Shown: in pieces, positions 9,754-17,700 of the stretch
Numbering within the stretch: position 1 is the stretch's first letter
Layout of the letters: the number at the start of each line of letters is the position of its first letter
Assembly (NCBI GenBank): GCA_027076905.1
Contig: JALTGP010000072.1
Span: 1 to 35,263 of the forward strand
DNA: 35,263 nt
Origin: Campylobacteraceae bacterium
GTDB taxonomy: Bacteria > Campylobacterota > Campylobacteria > Campylobacterales > Sulfurovaceae
Direction of reading: 5' to 3'
Translations under genes and position numbers: made by a program
Notes under the pieces: generated by a model
The model's input: the letters and a program-made list of their open reading frames with translations, nothing else
Told to the model about the DNA's origin: nothing
The model's database searches: none

Positions 9754-10050
9754 ATGAAATCTACTTTTAGTCTGCTAGTACTTATAAGCTCTTTAGCTAT
9801 CTCTTCTCCTATACCACCACATATGCTTGAGAGGAACTCATTACAAGTTAGTTTAGTATTCACTAAAAATAATAAAGTTTTAACAAGAGAAGGTCGTTTA
9901 ACTAGAGGAAGTCGTGACGCTCGTGAATGTCGTTTTTGTCTTAGAAAAATGCCAAGAACAAGAGAAAGTCGTATTGCTAGAATAGATAGAGAAAGAATAA
10001 TACCCCACCTAAATAAAGAGCAAGTAACAAAACTTGCTATCGTACGGTAG
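9754..10050 (+). CDS. Secreted small protein with arginine at every third residue
   Basis: 98 aa, not recognised. A clear signal peptide (about 1-18, hydrophobic core FSLLVLISSLAIS) is followed by PIPP. The centre has arginines at 45, 48, 51, 54, 57 and 60, and a second run at 70, 73, 76 and 79, with RTRESRIARIDRER as the second block. Two cysteines form CRFC at 59-62. The mature protein would be strongly basic and exported, which suits binding to LPS, nucleic acid or an acidic partner, but no function can be assigned. It has a good AAAGGA site 7 nt before the ATG, its own -10 box and a terminator, so it is probably a single-gene unit. Confidence 0.72.
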   Translation: MKSTFSLLVLISSLAISSPIPPHMLERNSLQVSLVFTKNNKVLTREGRLTRGSRDARECRFCLRKMPRTRESRIARIDRERIIPHLNKEQVTKLAIVR

Positions 10051-10069
10051 AATATAAAAATTATAAGAA

Positions 10070-10099
10070 AATAATCTCATATTACTGAGATTATTTTTT
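10070..10099. terminator. Bidirectional terminator between two convergent genes
   Basis: AATAATCTCA (10070-10079) pairs perfectly with TGAGATTATT (10086-10095) around a 6-nt loop. The stem is followed by T residues on the + strand and flanked by A-rich sequence that becomes a T-run on the other strand. It sits 20 nt after one stop codon and just before the other. Confidence 0.75.
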
Positions 10100-10103
10100 A
10101 GTT

Positions 10104-10835
10104 TTAGAAGTTATACTTTAGTCCTAAAGAGGCAGCATCACCACGAAGTGAATCAATTGTAGTAGCTTCGTACTCTCCAAGAATTGCATAGTTACCACCA
10201 AGACCATACTCAAGACCTCCGCCGTAAACCATTCCTGACTCATTATCACTTCCAGTTAATGAACTCTTTTCAATCATGTATCCTACTTTACCAAAAAGAC
10301 CTAAAGCATCAGTAAGAGGATAAGTATAAACAAGTGACAATGCACCTGTCTTATGAGATACATCTCCTGAAACATTATTTAAGTCATTTTTAGCATAACT
10401 AAGACCCAACTCTGTTGCAAAACCACTTCCTAGTTTATAACCAAGGTCAATACCTGCTCCATATCCAGAGTCTGTACAGTTACAGTTATAAGTATCACCC
10501 ATTATAGAGATTCCCTTAAGAACAGTATAAAAGTTACTTGGTCCCTTTGGTTCAGCTTTTTTAACAACTGGCTTAGGCTTTGGAGCGGGAACAACAACTG
10601 GTGCTGGTGCAGGAACAACCACGGGTTCTGGTGCTGGTGCTGGAACAACAACTGGTGCGAGTACTGGTGCTGGTACAAATACTGGTTCAGCCATAACAGG
10701 GATATATTCAGGTTCTGGAATTACAATATTAGCATCTGGATTTTCAAATGAAACCACCCCTCCAATATCTCCTCCAGCCTGTAGACCTGTTACTAAACCA
10801 CATACAATTAGACTCTTTAAAATCTCTTTCTTCAT
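10104..10835 (-). CDS. Outer-membrane beta-barrel protein with Pro/Val/Ala-rich linker
   Basis: 243 aa. A signal peptide (about 1-20, ending LQAG) is followed by a low-complexity tract at about 42-95 built from PVVVPAP-like units, ending in a Lys/Pro stretch. The C-terminal 145 residues show alternating polar/hydrophobic strands rich in Gly and Tyr and end in LKYNF, with the terminal Phe typical of proteins inserted by the Bam machinery. This fits an eight-stranded OmpA-like or opacity-type barrel (OMP_b-brl family). There is no peptidoglycan-binding OmpA C-terminal domain. A CNC motif lies just before the barrel. AAAGGAGAG precedes the ATG, suggesting high expression. Confidence 0.8.
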   Translation of the reverse strand: MKKEILKSLIVCGLVTGLQAGGDIGGVVSFENPDANIVIPEPEYIPVMAEPVFVPAPVLAPVVVPAPAPEPVVVPAPAPVVVPAPKPKPVVKKAEPKGPSNFYTVLKGISIMGDTYNCNCTDSGYGAGIDLGYKLGSGFATELGLSYAKNDLNNVSGDVSHKTGALSLVYTYPLTDALGLFGKVGYMIEKSSLTGSDNESGMVYGGGLEYGLGGNYAILGEYEATTIDSLRGDAASLGLKYNF

Positions 10836-10867
10836 AAACTCTCCTTTAAGATAAAATGTAAAGATAG

Positions 10868-10898
10868 TTTATAATAAGCTATTTTTTCTTTAAGAAAA
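10868..10898 (-). promoter_or_regulatory. Promoter with palindromic operator-like site for the outer-membrane protein gene
   Basis: On the minus strand TATAAA (10868-10873) is a plausible -10 box, 33 nt from the ATG. About 10 nt further upstream TTTTCTT-T-AAGAAAA (10884-10898) is a perfect odd palindrome covering the place of a -35 box. A regulator-binding site is possible, but the sequence is simple and could arise by chance. Confidence 0.35.
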
Positions 10899-11003
10899 GA
10901 TACAAAATTCTATAATACTTAAAAAAAAGAAGGTTTTTATTAATTTTATAACCTAATAATAATAATCAAGTTTTATTATGTTTATAAATACTTAAATAAA
11001 TTT

Positions 11004-11792
11004 TTAAATATCATCTCTCTCCCAACGTTTGGGGTCTAAAAAGGTATCATCATGTATATGCTTGAAGGATGCTCGTATCATTTTGAATACCCCTGAGCTC
11101 TCTTTTTCTAAATCTTGCAACCATATTTTCATCTTGGCACGTACATGAGGCATCTTTACATCTTTAAGCATTGCAGGACACGCTTCATCACCAATGGGTT
11201 GCAAACTGTTATCGTCTGAAAATGCCCGTAACTGCTTCTCTCTAGCCTCAATTAAGGGTCGAATAAGATGAAATCCTCGATTGGTTTTATAGATAGGAGC
11301 CATGGCTCTCATCGTGCCATTATAAAACATATTCATAAAAAAGCTCTCTACGGTATCATCAAAGTGATGTCCAAGTGCCACTTTATTAAAACCATTATCT
11401 TCTGCAAAGGTATACAATGCCCCCCTTCTCATACGTGAGAAATAGGAACAAAAAGAGGAGTTTTCACGAATTGCATCATTAGATATATCATAAATATTAG
11501 TCTGGCAGACACTATGTTTTATCTCATACTCTTTGCAATGTTCAACCAAATTACTATAGTGTTCACCTGGCATACCATAGTTTATGGTACATGCTTCAAA
11601 CTCAAATGTAAAGGGTGCATGTGCCTGAATATGCTTTAAAATATGAATAAGTGCTAAAGAGTCTTTTCCCCCACTCAATCCTACCAAAACTTTATCACCC
11701 TCACCTATAAGTCTAAAGGTTGCATTGGTTTTTCCTGCAACACGTAGAAGCTTTTTACTAATCTGTAATTTTGGAGATATTATTCTGCTCAT
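11004..11792 (-). CDS. ttcA: TtcA-family tRNA 2-thiocytidine synthetase, divergent
   Basis: 262 aa. TtcA puts sulfur on cytidine 32 of certain tRNAs, using ATP and an iron-sulfur cluster. The PP-loop ATP site SGGKDS is at 40-45, and GHHFDDTVESFFMN at 141-154 is the usual second motif. The first cluster motif, normally CxxC before the SRxRRG stretch, reads CSYF: C115 is present but position 118 is Phe. The third cysteine is probably C205 in EACPAM. A missing ligand would change or lose the cluster, or another Cys may replace it. The start codon overlaps the mtnN stop (ATGA), so the two are translationally coupled. Confidence 0.82.
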   Translation of the reverse strand: MSRIISPKLQISKKLLRVAGKTNATFRLIGEGDKVLVGLSGGKDSLALIHILKHIQAHAPFTFEFEACTINYGMPGEHYSNLVEHCKEYEIKHSVCQTNIYDISNDAIRENSSFCSYFSRMRRGALYTFAEDNGFNKVALGHHFDDTVESFFMNMFYNGTMRAMAPIYKTNRGFHLIRPLIEAREKQLRAFSDDNSLQPIGDEACPAMLKDVKMPHVRAKMKIWLQDLEKESSGVFKMIRASFKHIHDDTFLDPKRWERDDI

Positions 11793-12484
11793 TGGTCTAT
11801 GTTTTCTACCATCTCTAAGATAAAGTTAGCAGAGATAATCGCAGAACCTACCATAAACTCATCAAAATCCATTCCTGCATCATCATTAGCCGTATCGGAG
11901 ATAGCACGAAGCACAAAAAATGGGACATTCAAGGCATCACAAACAGTCGCCACACTTGCCCCTTCCATCTCAATGGCATCAGCCTTGAAAGTAGAAAGGA
12001 TAAACTCTTTTCGCTCATTGGATGCTACAAATTGGTCACCTGTAGCAATGGTTCCCTCAATTAAAGTAAGCTCATTTTTCTCTGCTACTACCTTGGCAAT
12101 CTCTCTTAATCTGATATCAGTCTCCACAAATACAGCACCTTCAGGCACAAAACCATGAGGATGACCAAAAATAGTAATATCCAAATCATGCTGACACAGC
12201 TTATCGGCGATAATCAAATCACCAATATGAAGTGAGGGATTAATCGCCCCTGCTACCCCTGAGAAAAGAAGTGTAGAACAACCAAACTTTTCGATAAGGG
12301 TAGAGGCAGTTAATGAGGAGAAGACCTTACCTATTTTCGAATAGGCAATCACCAACTCTTTGCCTTTATAGGTAGCTTGATAATAAGCATTATTGGCATA
12401 TTCAACTTTTTTAATATTCTCCACTTTTTTTAACAAGGGTGCAATCTCTTCAGGCATCGCCCCCATGATAGCTATTTTACTCAT
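11789..12484 (-). CDS. mtnN: 5'-methylthioadenosine / S-adenosylhomocysteine nucleosidase, probably also acting on aminodeoxyfutalosine
   Basis: 231 aa, standard length. It cleaves the N-glycosidic bond of methylthioadenosine and S-adenosylhomocysteine. The catalytic acid is E13 in GAMPEEI. The ribose-binding EMEG motif contains E174, and the adenine-contacting D197 lies in AISDTAND. Relatives in Campylobacterota also cleave 6-amino-6-deoxyfutalosine in the menaquinone pathway. That double role is known for the group and is inferred here. AGGA precedes the ATG by 7 nt, and a TGCTATAAT promoter lies at 12511-12519. The ttcA start overlaps its stop. Confidence 0.94.
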   Translation of the reverse strand: MSKIAIMGAMPEEIAPLLKKVENIKKVEYANNAYYQATYKGKELVIAYSKIGKVFSSLTASTLIEKFGCSTLLFSGVAGAINPSLHIGDLIIADKLCQHDLDITIFGHPHGFVPEGAVFVETDIRLREIAKVVAEKNELTLIEGTIATGDQFVASNERKEFILSTFKADAIEMEGASVATVCDALNVPFFVLRAISDTANDDAGMDFDEFMVGSAIISANFILEMVENIDQ

Positions 12485-12510
12485 ATATAAATCCTAATTA
12501 TTTTTGTGAA

Positions 12511-12519
12511 ATTATAGCA
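12511..12519 (-). promoter_or_regulatory. Extended -10 promoter for mtnN-ttcA
   Basis: TGCTATAAT on the minus strand, 26 nt upstream of the mtnN ATG. It is the TGn-extended form, with no clear -35 box. Confidence 0.6.
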
Positions 12520-12558
12520 AACTATCTTTAGTTCCATAATTTATATACAATTTTTTTT

Positions 12559-12564
12559 TATACT
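12559..12564 (+). promoter_or_regulatory. -10 box for the 52-aa membrane protein
   Basis: TATACT directly after a run of nine T residues, 37 nt before the ATG at 12602. It is divergent from the mtnN promoter in a 117-bp gap. Confidence 0.45.
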
Positions 12565-12601
12565 TCAATAAACATAAAAAATCTTAAAAGGAACTATTAC
12601 T

Positions 12602-12760
12602 ATGAAAAGCGAAATAAAAACAAAACTTATAAATAAATTATCACTATGGACAGATGATGAGAATCTTGAAGAGAAGATAAACACTTCGCCCATTTATCTC
12701 TTAGCAATATTAGCCATTACCAACATTATTATATTAAAACTTATATTTTTATTAATATAA
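12602..12760 (+). CDS. 52-aa single-pass membrane miniprotein, unknown
   Basis: Below common ORF cut-offs but with good signals: AAAAGGAA ends 8 nt before the ATG, and TATACT lies upstream. The first half is charged and soluble (MKSEIKTKLINKLSLWTDDE, then an acidic/basic stretch). Residues 30-52 form one hydrophobic helix (IYLLAILAITNIIILKLIF) running to the end, a tail-anchor arrangement. It sits between the divergent mtnN and the convergent fabD. I do not recognise the family. A hairpin (arms 12737-12746 and 12755-12764) overlaps the stop codon. Confidence 0.6.
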   Translation: MKSEIKTKLINKLSLWTDDENLEEKINTSPIYLLAILAITNIIILKLIFLLI

Positions 12761-12779
12761 GTTTCGATAAATATAAAAA

Positions 12780-13718
12780 TTATAATTCTTTAATCGCCTC
12801 AATGGTTGATTCAACGGAAGCCATATCTGAGACATTAAAATGAGGTTTTTTGGTTGCTTTTTTATTTAATCCTTTCAGTACATTTCCATTACCAAACTCA
12901 ATATAACAATCCACCTCACTGTCTATATTTGCCATCGAGTGTTTATATTTTACAGGAAAAACCAGTTGCTGAGGAAGTAGTTCCAATGCTTCTGCTTTTG
13001 TGGCATATGGTTTAGCTGTTACATTTGAGATAACAGGAGCAATAAATGTATCTTTTATCATCTCATTTAACTTTTGAGAAAGAGGCTCTACTGCACTCTC
13101 TAGTAGTGGACAGTGAGAGGCAACTGACATATCCAACAAAATGGCTCTTTTTGCTTTTGCCTCTTTTAAGATAGGGGCTAAAATCTCCAAATCTTTTTTA
13201 ACTCCCGCAATTACAATTTGACCATTAGCATTATAGTTTACAGCCCATACCTGAAGCCCTGTATCTCGTTGATCTTGACATATCTGCTCTACAACCTCAT
13301 CAGAGAGTCCTAAGGAGACCATCATTCCCACCTCTTGCTTTGAACACGCTTCTGCCATCAATTTACCACGAAGATTTACAAGCTCAACTGCATCAACAGC
13401 ATCCAAAGCACCACTTGCCACCAATGCCGAAAACTCACCCAACGAGTGACCCATTGTTAGCGTTGGATTAATATCAACAGCATCAGTAAAAAGTCTATGA
13501 GCAATAGTTGAAACGAGTAAAATAGCAGGTTGCGTAAACTCTGTTTGACCCAAATTATCATTCTCTTCAAAAAGAAGTGTCTCAAAATCTATTCCTGTAC
13601 GCTCACTGGCCTCAGCAATCATCTCTTTTGCTACCGCTGAATTCTCAAAAAAATCTTTTCCCATTCCTATACTTTGGGAACCTTGTCCTGCAAATAGAAA
13701 TGCACATTTAACTGCCAT
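12780..13718 (-). CDS. fabD: Malonyl-CoA:ACP transacylase FabD
   Basis: 312 aa, usual length. It loads malonate from CoA onto acyl carrier protein for fatty acid synthesis. It has the oxyanion glutamine motif AGQGSQ (10-15), the nucleophile S92 in GHSLG (90-94), the malonate-binding R117 in NLRGKLM, and the catalytic H202 in VASHCPLL. No other fab genes are nearby. AAAGGG precedes the ATG by 6 nt. A GGATAAAAT-like -10 region lies on the minus strand upstream. The 19-nt gap to the miniprotein stop makes the two genes convergent. Confidence 0.96.
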   Translation of the reverse strand: MAVKCAFLFAGQGSQSIGMGKDFFENSAVAKEMIAEASERTGIDFETLLFEENDNLGQTEFTQPAILLVSTIAHRLFTDAVDINPTLTMGHSLGEFSALVASGALDAVDAVELVNLRGKLMAEACSKQEVGMMVSLGLSDEVVEQICQDQRDTGLQVWAVNYNANGQIVIAGVKKDLEILAPILKEAKAKRAILLDMSVASHCPLLESAVEPLSQKLNEMIKDTFIAPVISNVTAKPYATKAEALELLPQQLVFPVKYKHSMANIDSEVDCYIEFGNGNVLKGLNKKATKKPHFNVSDMASVESTIEAIKEL

Positions 13719-13786
13719 TATAAACCCTTTATTAATTAATTATGGCATTTTATCCTATTTTGTATCAATTTTCATATCAATTGCAA

Positions 13787-14431
13787 TTATCTTCCTGTAT
13801 AACTATAGAGAAGTGCCGTTTTGAGGCGTTTAAAAACAGCCCTCCTATCTCTTGGCTTAATGGCAAAACAGCCATAACTTCGTCCACCACTTTTAACATA
13901 ACCTGCTGTATGTACCACCACATCTCGTCCACCAAAACGTGTTGGAAGACCTACTTTTTTATTACTTTTTTGAAGACCTGTTATCATCAAATATTTATAT
14001 TTTTTTTTAGCAGTAACCCTCTCTTTTATCCCTACTTTAAAAAAACCATATGGAGTCATTTGTGAGTTGAGTTTATTACTAGAACGCCACACGCGTCCCC
14101 CTTTAGCACCTGATTTTTTACCATGTGCTACATGGTGCTGATAGACTTTTCCATTATATAAATCTATAATATAGAGACGTTTTTTCTCTGCTTTTTTTGT
14201 ATAGTCTGCAATGGCGATGTATCTTTTAGAAAGTCTCTGCTTGTATCTATTTTTTTTATAAAATCTAAATGCTTCCCTTAACGCCTTTTTATTAACAGTT
14301 GATACGGATGCTACTCTTTTCTCTATCTTTGATAGGTGTCTGTTAGAGTAATATTTGTTATAGTTACTACGTGCTTCAACCGTTGAAACTAAGAGAAATG
14401 ATAGCAAAATAAATTGTATAATAATTTTCAT
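13787..14431 (-). CDS. Secreted L,D-transpeptidase-like protein (YkuD_2 type)
   Basis: 214 aa. The signal peptide is about 1-20, ending VEA. The mature N-terminus is Lys/Arg/Tyr-rich. The catalytic domain of the murein L,D-transpeptidase family covers about 70-200 and has VVHTAGY (H174) and SYGCFAI (S185, C188), the HxxxY...SxGC signature. It probably crosslinks peptidoglycan through 3-3 bonds or trims stem peptides in the periplasm. A hydrolase role cannot be told apart from sequence. The region upstream (14432-14550) is almost pure A/T and the ribosome binding site is weak (AAAGAAAG). Confidence 0.85.
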   Translation of the reverse strand: MKIIIQFILLSFLLVSTVEARSNYNKYYSNRHLSKIEKRVASVSTVNKKALREAFRFYKKNRYKQRLSKRYIAIADYTKKAEKKRLYIIDLYNGKVYQHHVAHGKKSGAKGGRVWRSSNKLNSQMTPYGFFKVGIKERVTAKKKYKYLMITGLQKSNKKVGLPTRFGGRDVVVHTAGYVKSGGRSYGCFAIKPRDRRAVFKRLKTALLYSYTGR

Positions 14432-14550
14432 AAATTTTATTTCTTTCTTTTTTAATTTTTAATATTAAATATTATATTTAATTTTTAATTAATAATATCT
14501 TAAGCTATAGAAATTTTTTAGGCATTTTAATAGTTATTTTTATTGATTTA

Positions 14551-14559
14551 TGTTATAAT
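14551..14559 (+). promoter_or_regulatory. Extended -10 promoter for the DUF1835 gene
   Basis: TGTTATAAT lies 37 nt before the ATG at 14597, in an AT-rich divergent gap. Confidence 0.55.
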
Positions 14560-14596
14560 AGATTATAAATATTAAATAAAAAATAGAGACAAAAAC

Positions 14597-15535
14597 ATGA
14601 ATAAAGTTTTAAATATAGTAAATGGTGAAGCCATTATAAAAAAATTAAAATTAGCAGATATTTCTGGTACATTTTTACCATGGCAAGATTTTTTACATGA
14701 GGGACCTGTTCCAGAAAATTTATCACTTGAAGCCCTCTCTAAAATTAGGGCTGAGTATATTTCAACCAAAGGGCTAGGTAGCTTTAATAAGATACATCAA
14801 AGTTTCAAAGATAGAAATGCCACACTAAATACATTTAAAAAATATCAAAAAATCATACTTTGGTTTGAAAATGACCTATATGACCAGCTACAATTCATTC
14901 AAATTTTAGATTGGTTTTTTAAATATGCAGACAAATCTACCCCTATCTACTATATCTCTTTCCAACAACAGCTACATAGCTATACCAAAAAAGAGATAAA
15001 TGAGCTTATTCTGTATAACAAAGAGTTGGTATCACATACCCTCTATATTATTGCGAAAAAAGCATGGTCAGCTTTTTGTTCACCTACTCCTGAGGCGTGG
15101 TTTAAACTACAAAATGATGATATATCCGAACTTCCATTTCTCAAAAATACTATTATTAGAATGCTAGAGGAGTACCCCAATACCATCAATGGTCTATCTC
15201 GTACGGCACATCAAGCACTGCTAATTATTGAGGAAGGGACTCATCATCCTCAAAAGATATTTGAACGCTATCAAGAGAGTGAACGACTTAATTTTATGGG
15301 AGATATTCTATTTTGGGACATTCTAAAAGAGTTGGTAAATAGAAATATACTGAACTCAAGAGAGGAGGGAAGAGACTTAAAAATCACCTCTTTAGGAAAA
15401 GAGGTAATCAAAGGGGATATAAATTGGTTAAATATTAACCAAATAGACAAATGGTTAGGAGGAGTCCATCTCAGTCATCAAAACTTATGGTGTTGGGATA
15501 TACAGTCCCAAAAAATCATCAACCGAATCTCCTAA
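14597..15535 (+). CDS. DUF1835 domain-containing protein
   Basis: 312 aa. It matches the DUF1835 family at its N-terminus: LNIVNGEAI (5-13), LPWQDFLHEGPVP (27-39), LSLEALSKIRAEYIS near 42-56 and LWFENDLYDQLQ (88-99). The C-terminal half is helical and may be a winged-helix-like region (about 190-290, ALLIIEEGTHHPQKIF and LGKEVIKGD). It has no signal peptide or membrane segment. The biochemical role of the family is not established. The weak AGAGA site is the only ribosome binding signal. Its stop codon directly abuts the stop of the protease on the other strand, with no base between. Confidence 0.82.
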   Translation: MNKVLNIVNGEAIIKKLKLADISGTFLPWQDFLHEGPVPENLSLEALSKIRAEYISTKGLGSFNKIHQSFKDRNATLNTFKKYQKIILWFENDLYDQLQFIQILDWFFKYADKSTPIYYISFQQQLHSYTKKEINELILYNKELVSHTLYIIAKKAWSAFCSPTPEAWFKLQNDDISELPFLKNTIIRMLEEYPNTINGLSRTAHQALLIIEEGTHHPQKIFERYQESERLNFMGDILFWDILKELVNRNILNSREEGRDLKITSLGKEVIKGDINWLNINQIDKWLGGVHLSHQNLWCWDIQSQKIINRIS

Positions 15536-16972
15536 CTATTTTAAATCAGAAGACTCGGTCGCTTTTATGCTGTATCGTTGCAGTAGTTCCTCTTGAATAT
15601 CAAGTGCTTTTTTTCTATCAATCACTATTTTAGAACCATCATTGTCTTCGAGAATCACGTACTTCTCTTTGCTTGTGTTGACCAGTTTATAAAAATCTTT
15701 AAAATCTTTAAACTTTTGACCATTAACTTTATCAATTTTCCAAAAACTAACCCCATAATCTCCACGGCTAATTGTTGATGCTAATACTTTTAACAAAAGA
15801 ACAATCTCTTGATTGTCTTGTGTTGGAAATTTAGTCGCTCCATATCGTAGAGGTAAGTTGGGCTGATTTGAAGCGTTCAAAAGGTTTTGAGTTAATGGAG
15901 TAAAGACATATCCACCCAACATAAAGTAGGTAGGCATCTTATCATACTCAAACTCTGCAAAACTAGAACGCTCTGTACTCTTTTCTGTAGAGAGCTTTAC
16001 TTTAACTGAAATTTTTTTTCCATCACGAAGTACATCAAGTGCTACCTCTTCTCCATATTGATGCATATCTACATAATATTTAAAGTGTGTATATTGATTC
16101 TCTCTAAAAGAAACTGTACCATCACTCTCTATCTTATGACCATCAATTGCGGTAATAATATCATCTTTTTTAAGTACATCTTTAAATGGAGAGGTATATA
16201 AAATCTTAACAACCAAAATTCCACCAGAGTTTTCATCCAATTTATAGTACTCTTTTTGGGTAGGGTTCTCTATCTTCTCCATATAGATTCCTAATTTTGG
16301 GAATCCATCATATTTACCATCCTCTACATCGGTTAAAAAATGCTGTACCACATCAATAGGCACCATATACCCAATATTTTGAGCACGGCTAATCTGTTGC
16401 ATCACTATACCCACGATTTTCCCATCAGAGATGGTAGGTCCCCCTGAGTTTCCAGGGTTAATTGCCGCATCAATCTGAATAGAGAGAAAGCTCTGTCCAC
16501 TATGTACATAACGGTTATGCTCTATCCGTGAGACAATCCCTGTGCTAATACTAATAGTATTTCCACCCATTGGGTAGCCATATACTGTAACTTTATCCTG
16601 CATCTTTGGAAGTGTTCCAAAAGTTAATGGAATAGTATCATTAAAAAAGTTTTTGTCCTCCACTTCCAAAAGAGCCAAGTCCGTATCGTGTGAGACTTGT
16701 AATACTTTAGCTTGATAACGTTTAGTATCTCCATACTTTTTAACTTCTAAAAATGTCTGATTGGCAACCACGTGAGCATTGGTCAAAATACGATTTTTTG
16801 ATATGATACTTCCCGACCCACTAGAGCGATGAACGGTACTATTCCATGGCTCTTGATAGTTGGGTGCTTTGGATACTGTATAAATTTTTACAATAGACCT
16901 ATCAATATCATTGGCATGAATCAGAGAGCCTGTCATGCATAAAAATATAAAAATTTTTAAAAAATTTTTCAT
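15536..16972 (-). CDS. Periplasmic Deg-like trypsin-type serine protease with PDZ domain and long C-terminal region
   Basis: 478 aa. The signal peptide is about 1-20, ending IHAN. The trypsin-like domain holds the full triad: H67 in TNAHVV, D98 in DTDLALLEV and S176 in NPGNSGGPT. A PDZ-like region follows at about 215-325, with GILVVKILYTSPFKDVLKKD as the binding-loop stretch. The last 150 residues resemble the second, degenerate PDZ-like region of the plant Deg2/Deg9 type more than classic DegP/DegQ. It probably degrades misfolded periplasmic proteins. This is a different gene from the HtrA at 21939. The start has AAAGGA and a TGGTATACT promoter. Confidence 0.82.
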   Translation of the reverse strand: MKNFLKIFIFLCMTGSLIHANDIDRSIVKIYTVSKAPNYQEPWNSTVHRSSGSGSIISKNRILTNAHVVANQTFLEVKKYGDTKRYQAKVLQVSHDTDLALLEVEDKNFFNDTIPLTFGTLPKMQDKVTVYGYPMGGNTISISTGIVSRIEHNRYVHSGQSFLSIQIDAAINPGNSGGPTISDGKIVGIVMQQISRAQNIGYMVPIDVVQHFLTDVEDGKYDGFPKLGIYMEKIENPTQKEYYKLDENSGGILVVKILYTSPFKDVLKKDDIITAIDGHKIESDGTVSFRENQYTHFKYYVDMHQYGEEVALDVLRDGKKISVKVKLSTEKSTERSSFAEFEYDKMPTYFMLGGYVFTPLTQNLLNASNQPNLPLRYGATKFPTQDNQEIVLLLKVLASTISRGDYGVSFWKIDKVNGQKFKDFKDFYKLVNTSKEKYVILEDNDGSKIVIDRKKALDIQEELLQRYSIKATESSDLK

Positions 16973-16999
16973 TTAATTCCTTTAATTTAAAACTGTGAA

Positions 17000-17008
17000 A
17001 GTATACCA
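17000..17008 (-). promoter_or_regulatory. Extended -10 promoter for the Deg-like protease
   Basis: TGGTATACT on the minus strand, 27 nt upstream of the ATG at 16972. It is divergent from the efp promoter. Confidence 0.55.
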
Positions 17009-17044
17009 AATAATTCTAAACGATTTATCAATATAAAATTAATA

Positions 17045-17053
17045 TGATATAAT
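17045..17053 (+). promoter_or_regulatory. Extended -10 promoter for efp
   Basis: TGATATAAT lies 26 nt before the ATG, giving a leader of about 20 nt that holds the AGGAG site. Confidence 0.65.
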
Positions 17054-17079
17054 TCATCAAAAATTTAGGAGTTGTAAAG

Positions 17080-17646
17080 ATGGCAACAATCTCAATGGGA
17101 GACCTTAAAAAAGGTGTTAGATTAGAATTAGATGGAAATCCATACCGAGTGGTGGATTTTCAGCACGTTAAACCAGGAAAAGGTGCAGCGTTTGTACGAT
17201 GTAAAATCAAAAACCTATCAACAGGAAAAGTAATCGAAAAAACAGTTCACGCGGGAGACAAGTTTGAAGTGCCTGACCTAGAGCAGACTACGATGCAATA
17301 CCTCTATGACGATGGAGAGATGCTACAGTTCATGGATACCACCACCTATGACCAAATTGGTCTGACCCATGAACAAGTAGGAAAAGAGACCTTCAACTTT
17401 ATGATAGATGGAATGGAAGCCGATATCCTTTTTCACAATGGAAAAGCAATCTCTGTAGAAATTGCACCAACAGCTGTCTATGAGGTAGTGGAGACCCCAC
17501 CAAACTTCAAAGGTGACTCACAAGGTGGTAAAAAACCAGCAACCCTTGACAGTGGAGCAGTTGTTCAAGTTCCTTTCTTTGTACTTGAGGGTGACAAAAT
17601 TAAAGTAGATACTGTTGAGGGTAAGTATTTAGAAAAAGCTAAGTAA
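17080..17646 (+). CDS. efp: Translation elongation factor P
   Basis: 188 aa, canonical length with three beta-barrel domains: KOW-like about 1-64, OB about 65-128 and a C-terminal OB about 129-188. It relieves ribosome stalling at consecutive prolines. The loop tip [10 protein letters not shown] carries K34, the residue that is modified in many bacteria. No modification gene is visible in this window. AGGAG precedes the ATG. A hairpin terminator follows. A client with many prolines nearby is the PVVVPAP-rich outer-membrane protein at 10104, though only EF-P's general role links them. Confidence 0.97.
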   Translation: MATISMGDLKKGVRLELDGNPYRVVDFQHVKPGKGAAFVRCKIKNLSTGKVIEKTVHAGDKFEVPDLEQTTMQYLYDDGEMLQFMDTTTYDQIGLTHEQVGKETFNFMIDGMEADILFHNGKAISVEIAPTAVYEVVETPPNFKGDSQGGKKPATLDSGAVVQVPFFVLEGDKIKVDTVEGKYLEKAK

Positions 17647-17660
17647 CAAAAATGGAATAA

Positions 17661-17699
17661 GTCGGGTTCCCTCATCCCGACACTTACTCTTTTATCTTA
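17661..17699. terminator. Terminator between efp and the symporter gene
   Basis: GTCGGG (17661-17666) pairs with CCCGAC (17676-17681), and flanking AAG/CTT can extend the stem past one bulge. TACTCTTTTATCTT follows. It is the only clearly GC-rich stem among the terminators here and serves the convergent pair. Confidence 0.65.
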
Positions 17700-17700
17700 G

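Noticed and set aside
12737-12764. 10-bp hairpin at the end of the 52-aa gene as a terminator
   Set aside because: All A/T stem with no T-run after it on the plus strand, and it overlaps the coding sequence; too weak to call.
13742-14065. 107-aa plus-strand frame opposite the L,D-transpeptidase gene
   Set aside because: Cys/Ser/Thr-rich antisense of a well-supported gene, no ribosome binding site.
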